Source: Clostridia bacterium
GTDB lineage: Bacteria; Bacillota_A; Clostridia; Christensenellales; CAG-138
DNA: 9,191 nucleotides
Direction: 5' to 3'
NCBI GenBank assembly: GCA_017553815.1
Contig: JAFZJT010000156.1
Coordinates: forward strand, 1-9,191
Shown: piece by piece, positions 1 to 5,494 of the stretch
How positions within the stretch are numbered: position 1 is the stretch's first letter
Layout of the letters: each line of letters starts with the position of its first letter
Position numbers and translations under genes: made by a program
The notes under the pieces: generated by a model
Database searches by the model: none
Told to the model about the DNA's origin: nothing
Seen by the model: the letters and a program-made list of their open reading frames with translations, nothing else

Positions 1-480
1 ACCGTCGTGACCATCGAGCACGTGGATTCCGCACAGCATATCTTCCTCGACGGCGAGGATGTGAACGGTTTCATCCGCACCGAGGAGGTGTCGCAGGCGG
101 CGTCCACCGTCAGCACCCTGCCCTCCGTGCGCGAAAAGCTGCTCGAGCTTCAGCGCGAGCTTGCCAAAACGCAGAGCCTCGTTATGGACGGGCGCGATAT
201 CTGCACCGTGGTGCTGCCCGACGCAAGGTTCAAATTCTACGTAACGGCATCCGCCGAGGTGCGCGCACAGAGGCGCTACAAGGAGTACGAGCAGAAGGAT
301 AAGCTGAACGGCATGAGCTTTGAGGATATCCTGCGCGAGATCGAGGAGCGCGATTACCGTGATATGAACCGCGAATACGCCCCGCTTCGCCCCGCCGAGG
401 ACGCGGTGTATATCGACACGAGCGAACTCAGCATCAAGCAGGTGCTCACAAAGGTCCTGCTTTCGATGATCGATATCTAA
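1..480 (+). CDS. cmk: Cytidylate kinase, C-terminal part (5' end outside window)
   Basis: Cytidylate kinase phosphorylates CMP/dCMP with ATP in the cytoplasm, feeding pyrimidine nucleotide supply. The reading frame is already open at base 1; 159 residues are visible, so roughly the first 60-70 residues of a typical 220-230-residue enzyme are missing. A GTG at base 7 lies mid-domain and is not the start. Visible family features are the IRTEEVS segment near residues 26-32, the VR..L...Q helix that follows, the DGRDI substrate-binding motif at residues 63-67, the RRYKEY lid segment, and the C-terminal pattern RD..D..R..APL..A.DA..IDTS. The residue after DGRDI is Cys (C68), where most family members have Gly in DGRDIGT. 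The next gene is plsC, the usual clostridial neighbour. Identity is secure; only the N-terminus is unknown. Confidence 0.95.
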   Translation, partial: TVVTIEHVDSAQHIFLDGEDVNGFIRTEEVSQAASTVSTLPSVREKLLELQRELAKTQSLVMDGRDICTVVLPDARFKFYVTASAEVRAQRRYKEYEQKDKLNGMSFEDILREIEERDYRDMNREYAPLRPAEDAVYIDTSELSIKQVLTKVLLSMIDI

Positions 481-512
481 GCAGCGAATACCGCTTAATG
501 GATTAATGAACA

Positions 513-530
513 AATACCGCTCGCGGTATT
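513..530. other. Short inverted repeat (hairpin) after cmk
   Basis: AATACCG at 513-519 pairs with CGGTATT at 524-530 around a CTCG loop, giving a 7-bp stem. An outer pair, TAATGAA (504-510) with TTCATTA (544-550), could close a larger structure. No T-run follows the inner stem, so it does not look like an intrinsic terminator. It may be an mRNA-processing or repeat-derived structure in the cmk-plsC spacer. The first stem arm is echoed by GAATACCGC at 486-494. Confidence 0.45.
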
Positions 531-536
531 AGCACC

Positions 537-571
537 TTCACTATTCATTATTCACTATTCACTATTCACTA
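537..571. repeat. Five-copy TTCACTA tandem heptamer repeat
   Basis: Heptamers TTCACTA, TTCATTA, TTCACTA, TTCACTA, TTCACTA run head to tail at 537-543, 544-550, 551-557, 558-564 and 565-571. Only the second differs, by one base. The array ends 18 bases before the plsC start and just upstream of its Shine-Dalgarno site. It is a simple-sequence repeat that could vary in copy number by slippage. A regulatory effect on plsC is only a possibility. Confidence 0.85.
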
Positions 572-589
572 AATAATGGAAGGTGGCTT

Positions 590-1240
590 ATGCTCTACTA
601 TTTTTTCAAATACTGCCTCAAATGGCCCCTTTGGCTCATCCACCGTCCGCAGGTGCTCGGCAAAAAGGAGAATCTGCGCCTTGAGGGCGGGGTCATCTTC
701 ATCTGCAACCATCAGAACCTGCTTGACCCCGTGATGGTGATGCTCGTCAGCCCGCGCGTCATCAACTTTATGGCGAAGAAGGAGCTTTTCGAGAATAAGA
801 TCTTGAATAAAATCTTCCGCTCGATGCACGGCTTCCCCGTGAACAGGCGCACGGCGGATATTAAGGCGCTCAAGCAGGCATTGGCGCTGCTCGACGAGGG
901 CGAGGCGTTCGGCATCTTCCCCGAGGGCACCCGAAGCGTAACGGGCGAGATGGACGAATTCGAAAAGGGCACCGCCTTCATCGCCGCAAAGACCAGCGCG
1001 CCGATAGTGCCGCTTTATATCAGCCCATCGAGCTATAAATTCGGCCGCAGACTGCGCATCATCGTGGGCGACTGCATCTATGCGCAGGAGGTGAAGGACG
1101 CGCTCCCCGAGGGCGTGAAGCTCGTGGACGCGCTGAACGAGCGCATGGAGGGCGATATGCGCGCGCTTAAAGCCGAGCTTGAAAGGCAAACGGGGATAAG
1201 GCTAATAGCGCTTCCCGAAAAGGCCGAGGCGGGGAAATAA
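590..1240 (+). CDS. plsC: 1-acyl-sn-glycerol-3-phosphate acyltransferase (PlsC family)
   Basis: Transfers an acyl group to the sn-2 position of 1-acylglycerol-3-phosphate to make phosphatidic acid, the precursor of membrane phospholipids; acts at the inner face of the cytoplasmic membrane. The 216-residue protein has the acyltransferase blocks in order: NHQNLLD (residues 40-46, the catalytic NHX4D with H41 and D46), GFPVNRR (81-87), FPEGTRS (110-116, phosphate-binding) and IVPLYI (139-144). The N-terminus (YYFFKYCLKWPLWLI) is a short hydrophobic/aromatic membrane-association segment. The ATG at 590 is preceded by GGAAGGTGG (578-586). The gene follows cmk after 109 bases. Length and motifs are normal for a clostridial PlsC. 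Exact acyl-donor preference cannot be read from the sequence. Confidence 0.93.
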   Translation: MLYYFFKYCLKWPLWLIHRPQVLGKKENLRLEGGVIFICNHQNLLDPVMVMLVSPRVINFMAKKELFENKILNKIFRSMHGFPVNRRTADIKALKQALALLDEGEAFGIFPEGTRSVTGEMDEFEKGTAFIAAKTSAPIVPLYISPSSYKFGRRLRIIVGDCIYAQEVKDALPEGVKLVDALNERMEGDMRALKAELERQTGIRLIALPEKAEAGK

Positions 1241-1286
1241 AGCATACTGCTTGGGATACGGAATTAAAGCCTGCGAGGAAGGAAAT

Positions 1287-1376
1287 ATGGGCAAACTGTA
1301 CGATCGTGCGGATATTTACGACCTGATAGAAAGTGAAAAACGAACGGAGCTTATCAGGGAGAATTGGAATTTATAA
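1287..1376 (+). pseudogene. 29-codon remnant resembling a SAM methyltransferase N-terminus
   Basis: An ATG at 1287 with AGGAAGG (1276-1282) upstream opens a 29-codon frame ending TAA at 1374-1376. The peptide begins MGKLYDRADIYDLI and continues with a charged stretch ending in IRENW before the stop. From memory this resembles the opening of a group of class I SAM-dependent methyltransferases (YDR.DIYDLI...R...I...W), in which the glycine-rich SAM loop would come next. Here the frame stops just before that point. I read it as the leftover 5' end of a gene whose body was deleted, with the DUF402 gene joined right behind: its Shine-Dalgarno AAGGGAG overlaps this stop. Alternatively it is a small upstream peptide coupled to the DUF402 gene. 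The family match is from recognition only. Confidence 0.45.
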
Positions 1377-1390
1377 GGGAGATTTATAGA

Positions 1391-1909
1391 ATGTGCGCGA
1401 GAAAACGATTTGCTTACAGGCCGGATGATCTATATCAACAACTCAGTATCGACGAGCCTATTTTCAAGGGCGTTGTTTGCTTTGTTAAGCTCAATAATGT
1501 CTCAAAGCCTAAGGATGTAAAGAAAGGCAATGAAACTTTCTGTATCATCGATAACGGTTATTCCCTGATCGAAGCATATCCCGATGGTGCTAAATATGCG
1601 CTTACCATAATGTTTGACGACAAAGGAACATTGATCGAGTGGTATTTCGATGTCGCGAAAAATGTAGGTGTGGAAAACGGGATTCCTTTTGAAGACGACC
1701 TGTATCTGGATCTGGTAATCATGCCGAACGGGGAGAGCATCGTTCTGGATGAGGATGAATTGCTTTCGGCAAGAGAGGAAGGGCTTATCTCGCAGGAAGA
1801 TTTGGACGGCGCATATAGCACACTACGGGAATTGAAGAGTAAGTATGCTTGCTGTTTGGCGGAGTTGATCAAGTTGACTGATTTCCTTACGGAACAATTC
1901 CGTCGATAA
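1391..1909 (+). CDS. DUF402 family protein (possible nucleotide phosphatase)
   Basis: The 172-residue protein matches the DUF402 pattern (the family of B. subtilis Ntdp/YgaC and the FomD C-terminal domain): DNGY at residues 54-57, FDDKGTLIEWYFDV at 75-88, DDLYLDLVIMPNG at 102-114 and LDEDEL at 119-124, followed by a helical tail. Characterised members use the conserved Asp/Glu, Tyr and Lys residues to bind metal and hydrolyse nucleoside di/triphosphates or CDP-conjugates; whether this one does is inference. I chose ATG 1391 because AAGGGAG at 1375-1381 sits 9 bases before it; a TTG at 1364 in the same frame has no such support. Base composition is clearly more AT-rich than plsC, which suggests separate acquisition. 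The acidic orphan gene follows after 23 bases. Confidence 0.8.
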   Translation: MCARKRFAYRPDDLYQQLSIDEPIFKGVVCFVKLNNVSKPKDVKKGNETFCIIDNGYSLIEAYPDGAKYALTIMFDDKGTLIEWYFDVAKNVGVENGIPFEDDLYLDLVIMPNGESIVLDEDELLSAREEGLISQEDLDGAYSTLRELKSKYACCLAELIKLTDFLTEQFRR

Positions 1910-1932
1910 ATTCGAGTTTGTGGAGTAGAGCA

Positions 1933-2442
1933 ATGGAAAGACTGAAAACACCTTTTGGGGAAATTCAAATACTAATAGATGGAGAAACAACGCCTTATTT
2001 TGTGCAGGAAGGCAGACCGCTTGATGTGTTATGTCCTCATGTTTTGGGAAGATACCAAATTACGGTTCAGTTCGTTCCGGACGGGAAAGAACATAGTATA
2101 GCATGTATCTTTGAGCCGATCTGTTCATATGAAAGGACTCCTGAGAGTGGTGAGAGGCTGGAGTGCCAGAGCTTCTATAACGATCGCCGATTTAAAATGT
2201 CCATCGGCCTTGAGTGCGAAGCGGGATATATCGATGGTGTGCGTGCATCTGAAGAATATGATTATGATGCGGATTATCTGGAAGATGGGATGGTTTTCCT
2301 AATCGACTCAAACACGAAAACAGAGTATTATACATTCGGAATAGCCTGGATCGGCGATGTGGGGCGGGACGATCCGATTGAAGACGATAATAACCGAGAC
2401 ATTGAGACATGGTATGGGGCAGACCCTACATTAGAGTTATAA
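1933..2442 (+). CDS. Uncharacterised, strongly acidic 169-residue protein
   Basis: I do not recognise the family. The frame from ATG 1933 has GGAG at 1922-1925 (7-base spacing) and ends TAA 2440-2442. The protein has no signal peptide, membrane segment or obvious catalytic motif. It carries about 36 Asp/Glu against about 14 Lys/Arg, concentrated in the C-terminal half, with runs such as EEYDYDADYLED and a DDPIEDDNNRD segment. Alternating hydrophobic positions suggest a beta-rich soluble domain. Small acidic soluble proteins include immunity proteins and nucleic-acid mimics, but nothing here proves either. The gene is AT-rich like the preceding DUF402 gene, so the two may have arrived together. 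Its stop codon lies inside a 13-bp tandem duplication. Confidence 0.75.
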   Translation: MERLKTPFGEIQILIDGETTPYFVQEGRPLDVLCPHVLGRYQITVQFVPDGKEHSIACIFEPICSYERTPESGERLECQSFYNDRRFKMSIGLECEAGYIDGVRASEEYDYDADYLEDGMVFLIDSNTKTEYYTFGIAWIGDVGRDDPIEDDNNRDIETWYGADPTLEL

Positions 2443-2458
2443 ATCAGAGTTATAAATC
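2433..2458. repeat. 13-bp perfect tandem duplication over a stop codon
   Basis: AGAGTTATAAATC occurs at 2433-2445 and again immediately at 2446-2458. The first copy contains the TAA stop (2440-2442) of the acidic-protein gene; the second lies just outside it. A shorter related copy, TATAAATCGT, occurs at 2451-2460 and again at 2523-2532. This looks like replication slippage or a small insertion scar in the 199-base spacer before the VOC gene. No convincing promoter or terminator is visible in that spacer. Confidence 0.85.
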
Positions 2459-2641
2459 GTGATTATTGGAGCTATTCGCCGCGTTTTGGCGGCTTGGGAT
2501 AGGGTTTGAATTTGCTTTGCTATATAAATCGTCAGTTATCCGGAGATCGTTGTGCAATAGTAAAGAGAATGATTCCGGTTTATCGGAAGAGTTAAAGGAT
2601 CAAACCGCATTCCATTGAAAAATTCGGAAGGAGCATCCGCA

Positions 2642-3004
2642 ATGAAGCTGAAGAACGTATTGATAGTTGTTAAGGATATTGAAAGGGCAAGGCGGTTCTA
2701 TCACGAGCTGTTCGGCCTTGAGGTGGTCGTTGATTACGACGGAAACATGGTCCTGACCGAGGGGCTCGTTTTGCAGGAGGAGAAATACTGGAAGAAGTTT
2801 ATCGGTCGGGATATAATTTACGAGAACAATTCAAGCGAGCTGTATTTTGAGGAGCCGGACTTGGAGGGCTTCATTGAGAAGCTGGAGAGCCGCTATCCCG
2901 AAGTCAAGTACGTGAACCGCCTCATGACGCACAGCTGGGGGCAGATGGTGATACGCTTCTATGACCCCGACGGAAATCTTATCGAAGTGGCAACGCCGAT
3001 ATAA
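2642..3004 (+). CDS. VOC superfamily (glyoxalase/bleomycin-resistance fold) protein
   Basis: The 120-residue protein is a single vicinal-oxygen-chelate domain: LKNVLIVVKDIERARRFY at residues 3-20 (first beta-strand and helix), FEEPDLEGFIEKL in the middle, and YDPDGNLIEVATP at 107-119, the terminal strand with a likely metal-ligand Glu (E115). The N-terminal strand reads VLIVV without the His that is often a metal ligand, so the metal site may be incomplete or use other residues. Substrate is unknown; family members include glyoxalase I, fosfomycin- and bleomycin-resistance proteins and dioxygenases. I chose ATG 2642 because GGAAGGAG (2626-2633) lies 8 bases before it; the in-frame TTG at 2615 is upstream of that site. 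The next gene starts one base after this stop. Confidence 0.85.
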   Translation: MKLKNVLIVVKDIERARRFYHELFGLEVVVDYDGNMVLTEGLVLQEEKYWKKFIGRDIIYENNSSELYFEEPDLEGFIEKLESRYPEVKYVNRLMTHSWGQMVIRFYDPDGNLIEVATPI

Positions 3005-3005
3005 T

Positions 3006-3506
3006 ATGGCGAATATCATCACTTGCATACGGATCGCTTGCAGTATTGCTCTGCTGTTCTGCCCTTTGTTTTCATCGGCATTCTATGCGCTGTATCTTAC
3101 CGCGGGGATAAGCGATATTATGGACGGGATAGTCGCGCGCAAAACCGGAACCGTCAGCGAGCTCGGCTCGAAGCTCGATACGGCGGCCGATCTCAGCCTG
3201 GTGGCCGTTTGCATGATAAGGTTGCTCCGGGCGCTGAATATCCCAACGTGGCTTATCGTCTGGATAATAGTGATCGCGGCGATCAAAGCGGTAAACCTGA
3301 TTTGCGGATATGCGAGGCTAAAGGAGCTCGTTGTTCTGCACACGCTGATGAATAAGGTGACGGGCGCCCTGCTGTTCGTTTTTCCGCTGACGCTTTCGTT
3401 TATCGACCCGAAATACAGCGGAGCGCTCGTCTGTGCGGCGGCGACGGTCGCGGCGATACAGGAAGGATGCTTGATAAGAACAGGACGGGAAACGAGCGAG
3501 CGATAG
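3006..3506 (+). CDS. CDP-alcohol phosphatidyltransferase family membrane protein
   Basis: Enzymes of this family swap CMP on a CDP-alcohol for another alcohol, making phospholipids or related products in the membrane. The 166-residue protein has the complete signature D-x2-D-G-x2-A-R-x8-G-x3-D-x3-D: D37, D40, G41, A44, R45, G54, D58 and D62. Hydrophobic segments lie at about residues 9-35, 62-76, 81-101, 117-134 and 139-153, giving a compact multi-pass membrane protein. Start ATG 3006 is one base after the VOC stop (TAA, T, ATG), with no strong Shine-Dalgarno of its own, so translational coupling to the VOC gene is likely. An in-frame ATG at 2961 lies within the VOC gene and would add a non-hydrophobic tail, so I rejected it. 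The alcohol acceptor cannot be predicted; the protein is not clearly PgsA or PssA. Confidence 0.87.
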   Translation: MANIITCIRIACSIALLFCPLFSSAFYALYLTAGISDIMDGIVARKTGTVSELGSKLDTAADLSLVAVCMIRLLRALNIPTWLIVWIIVIAAIKAVNLICGYARLKELVVLHTLMNKVTGALLFVFPLTLSFIDPKYSGALVCAAATVAAIQEGCLIRTGRETSER

Positions 3507-3564
3507 ATCATGCTTTATCGCGATGAAGGAAGAGTAAAAATCGGAATCTGCGGAGATGAAGACC

Positions 3565-4023
3565 ATGCTCATATTTCATAAAACAACAGAAGAAGAAAAG
3601 ACTGCGATCTGCGAGTGGAGGTATGACGGCGAATATGCCGTCTACAACAGTATTTCTTATGAAGAGCAGGTAAAAGCGCATCGAGGCTTTGCCGATCCGA
3701 AGAACAACTTCTATTCGTTTTTAAACGGCACGGCGCTGATCGGTTATATAAATCTGATTGAAGAGGAAACAGCGGTTCGATTCGGCATCGGCGTAAACCC
3801 CGCGTGTTGCAATCGGGGTTACGGCAGCGAGATAACCGAAAAGGCCTGCGAGCTGTCGTATGAGCTTTATCCGGGAAAGCCGACCTATCTTGAAGTGAGA
3901 ACTTGGAATACGCGCGCCGTCAGGTGCTATGAAAAAGCGGGGTTTCGTATCGTCGATGAGCCGATACTAAAAACAACGCCGATAGGCGAGGGTCTGTTTT
4001 ACCGTATGGTATCGGAACGATAG
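3565..4023 (+). CDS. GNAT family N-acetyltransferase
   Basis: A GCN5-related acetyltransferase that would move an acetyl group from acetyl-CoA to an amine; substrate unknown. In the 152-residue protein the acetyl-CoA-binding motif A is FGIGVNPACCNRGYGSEI (residues 73-90, with RGYG as the pyrophosphate loop). A typical motif B follows: YLEVRTWNTRAVRCYEKAGF (108-127), where the N-x-x-A-x-x-x-Y-x-K-x-G-F pattern is diagnostic. I chose ATG 3565 over ATG 3556: the GGAG at 3552-3555 directly abuts the first ATG, leaving no spacing, but lies 9 bases from the second. The gene follows the phosphatidyltransferase after 58 bases, a spacer with no clear regulatory signal. It could act on a small molecule, an antibiotic or a protein N-terminus; the sequence does not decide. 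Confidence 0.88.
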   Translation: MLIFHKTTEEEKTAICEWRYDGEYAVYNSISYEEQVKAHRGFADPKNNFYSFLNGTALIGYINLIEEETAVRFGIGVNPACCNRGYGSEITEKACELSYELYPGKPTYLEVRTWNTRAVRCYEKAGFRIVDEPILKTTPIGEGLFYRMVSER

Positions 4024-4163
4024 CGTCCGGCTTTGAATGGGGTTTAAAATGCTGAAAATGGACTTGCGGAGGAGAGTATGACAATTCGCAGGGATGGTTG
4101 AAAATTGTGCGCTTCGGGAGCTTATGAGGTAAAGCCATGGAACTCAAAAAGGAGATAAATCAA
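4024..4163. other. Spacer with overlapping micro-ORFs before the methyltransferase gene
   Basis: This 140-base spacer holds a 10-codon ORF at 4049-4081. Its stop overlaps (ATGA) the start of a 7-codon ORF at 4078-4101, which has GGAGGAG (4068-4074) just upstream. A third start, ATG 4137 with GAGGT at 4126-4130, is in frame with the methyltransferase and would add nine residues. These may be debris from a lost gene or chance short frames with good ribosome binding sites. No promoter or terminator is convincing. Confidence 0.35.
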
Positions 4164-4949
4164 ATGAAAATCGGAAGTTCAAACGATCCTGCCGCGGTGA
4201 AAGCTCAATACGCCGTGCCAAAGGGTCTGGATACACGGCTGACGTTTCACGAAAAGTATTCAACGAACAAGCAGGGCTATGGTCCTTGGCTTGTTTCCAA
4301 TTATGATATCCGCGACGGTATGAGGGTATTGGAGATCGGATGCGGCACGGGGAGCTTATGGCTCGGCCATGAAAGCATAGTGTCAAGATGCGGAAAGCTT
4401 GTTCTTACGGACTTGTCGGAAGGTATGATTGAAACTGCGAAAAGGAATCTTGGCGAGCGCGAAAATACCGAGTATCGGAAAGCGGATATTCAGGAGCTTC
4501 CGTTTATGGATGACGCTTTTGATATTGTGATAGCCAATTCAATGCTTTATCACGTTCCCGATATCAAAAAGGGGCTTCAAGAGGTGCGCAGAGTGCTGAA
4601 AGATGGCGGTGTATTCTATTGCGCTACGTTTGGAGAGCACAACTTTACCGATACACTTGCCGAGTGGTTCAAGCTTGGCGGTGAGGATTTCAGACCGAAT
4701 CACAACTTCACGATGCAGAACGGAGCGGAAATACTCGGTAATTCTTTTAAGGATATCACTCCCGTATTCTATGAAGATTCCCTTCACGTTACCGAACCGG
4801 ACGACCTTGTGGAGTATCTAAGGAGCCTTGCTTCCTTCAAGGCGGTCATTGAGCTTCCGGTTCAAAGGATAAGGGATATAATTATGGCGCATACAATCGG
4901 CGGGGCTATCGATTTACCCAAGGAATACGGTATGTTTATTTGCAGATAA
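4164..4949 (+). CDS. Class I SAM-dependent methyltransferase
   Basis: A Rossmann-fold methyltransferase using S-adenosylmethionine; acceptor unknown. In the 261-residue protein, motif I is RVLEIGCGTGSLW (residues 54-66, the SAM glycine loop), followed by LVLTDLSEGMIETAK (79-93, with acidic D83 for the ribose), the motif KADIQELPFMDDAFD (106-120), IVIANSMLYHV (121-131) and the post-motif helix EVRRVLKDGGVFY (140-152). This is the UbiE/Methyltransf_11-like layout with an alpha-helical C-terminal part of about 100 residues. I chose ATG 4164 because AAAGGAG (4148-4154) is ideally placed before it. ATG 4137 is an alternative with GAGGT at 4126-4130. The Nudix gene follows after 23 bases. A role in small-molecule or antibiotic modification is plausible but unproven. 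Confidence 0.88.
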   Translation: MKIGSSNDPAAVKAQYAVPKGLDTRLTFHEKYSTNKQGYGPWLVSNYDIRDGMRVLEIGCGTGSLWLGHESIVSRCGKLVLTDLSEGMIETAKRNLGERENTEYRKADIQELPFMDDAFDIVIANSMLYHVPDIKKGLQEVRRVLKDGGVFYCATFGEHNFTDTLAEWFKLGGEDFRPNHNFTMQNGAEILGNSFKDITPVFYEDSLHVTEPDDLVEYLRSLASFKAVIELPVQRIRDIIMAHTIGGAIDLPKEYGMFICR

Positions 4950-4972
4950 CTCCATGCTTTTGAGGTGATTTT

Positions 4973-5479
4973 ATGGAAATCTGGGATCTGTATAACGAGC
5001 GGCGCGAATTGACGGGGCTTGAGCATATCCGCGGCGAGGAGATACCGCGGGGGTATTATCATTTGGTCGTTCACGTTTGGATAAGAAACGGCAAGGGCGA
5101 GTATCTGATCTCCCGGCGAAGCGCCGACCGCCCGACGCATCCGCTGAAGTGGGAATGCGTTGGAGGCTCGGTGCTCAAAGGCGAAAACAGCTTGAGCGGC
5201 GCGCTTCGCGAAGTTAAGGAAGAGGTGGGGATAACGCTCGAAGGAAGTGGCGGGCGGCTGATCCGCTCCACGGTGGGCAGAGTGATAAACGGCGTAAGGT
5301 TTTCCGATATCGTCGACGTTTGGCTTTTTGAGTATGACGGGCCGGTTCTGTTGGAGAATGCCGAAACAAAGGAAGTTGAACAAACGGCTTGGCTTAATAA
5401 GGACCAAATAAAGAAATTGTTTGACAGCGGAGAAATGGTGGACACACTTGGATATTTCTTTGAAGAAGGGCAGCTTTGA
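4973..5479 (+). CDS. Nudix hydrolase
   Basis: Hydrolyses a nucleoside diphosphate linked to another moiety, with Mg2+ or Mn2+. The 168-residue protein has a perfect Nudix box, G-x5-E-x7-R-E-V-x-E-E-V-G-I, at residues 65-87: G65, E71, R79, E80, E83, E84 and G86. The N-terminus (EIWDLYNERRELTG...RG..P.GYYHLVVHVW) is the type seen in the isopentenyl-diphosphate-isomerase-like Nudix group. Membership of that group does not show that it is an isomerase: the protein is short and lacks clear Idi-specific motifs. Substrate is therefore open. Start ATG 4973 has GAGGTGA at 4962-4968. It lies 23 bases after the methyltransferase and 15 bases before the next gene, fitting co-transcription. Confidence 0.9.
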   Translation: MEIWDLYNERRELTGLEHIRGEEIPRGYYHLVVHVWIRNGKGEYLISRRSADRPTHPLKWECVGGSVLKGENSLSGALREVKEEVGITLEGSGGRLIRSTVGRVINGVRFSDIVDVWLFEYDGPVLLENAETKEVEQTAWLNKDQIKKLFDSGEMVDTLGYFFEEGQL

Positions 5480-5494
5480 AGCGAGGTAAAGGCC

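Noticed and set aside
569..1189. A 206-codon open frame on the - strand over plsC.
   Set aside because: It mirrors plsC, whose four acyltransferase motifs are clear on the + strand; the reverse translation shows no family motifs.
2478..2493. GCCGC-GTTTTG-GCGGC hairpin in the spacer before the VOC gene, considered as a terminator.
   Set aside because: The stem is only 5 bp and no T-run follows (TTGGGATAGG), so intrinsic termination is not supported.
2812..2817. TATAAT inside the VOC gene.
   Set aside because: The -35 region is a poor match and there is no gene start at a useful distance downstream.
3000..3005. A perfect TATAAT overlapping the VOC stop and the next start.
   Set aside because: No acceptable -35 lies 15-19 bp upstream, and transcription would begin after the phosphatidyltransferase ATG, so it could not serve that start.
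3510..3581. A 23-codon frame beginning MLYRDEGRVKI between the phosphatidyltransferase and GNAT genes.
   Set aside because: It has a weak ribosome binding site, overlaps the GNAT gene in another frame and has no recognisable similarity.
3792..3823. A 10-bp stem with one bulge (CGTAAACCCCG / CGGGGTTACG) in the GNAT gene.
   Set aside because: It lies within the codons for the acetyl-CoA-binding motif, has no T-run, and is best explained by coding sequence.
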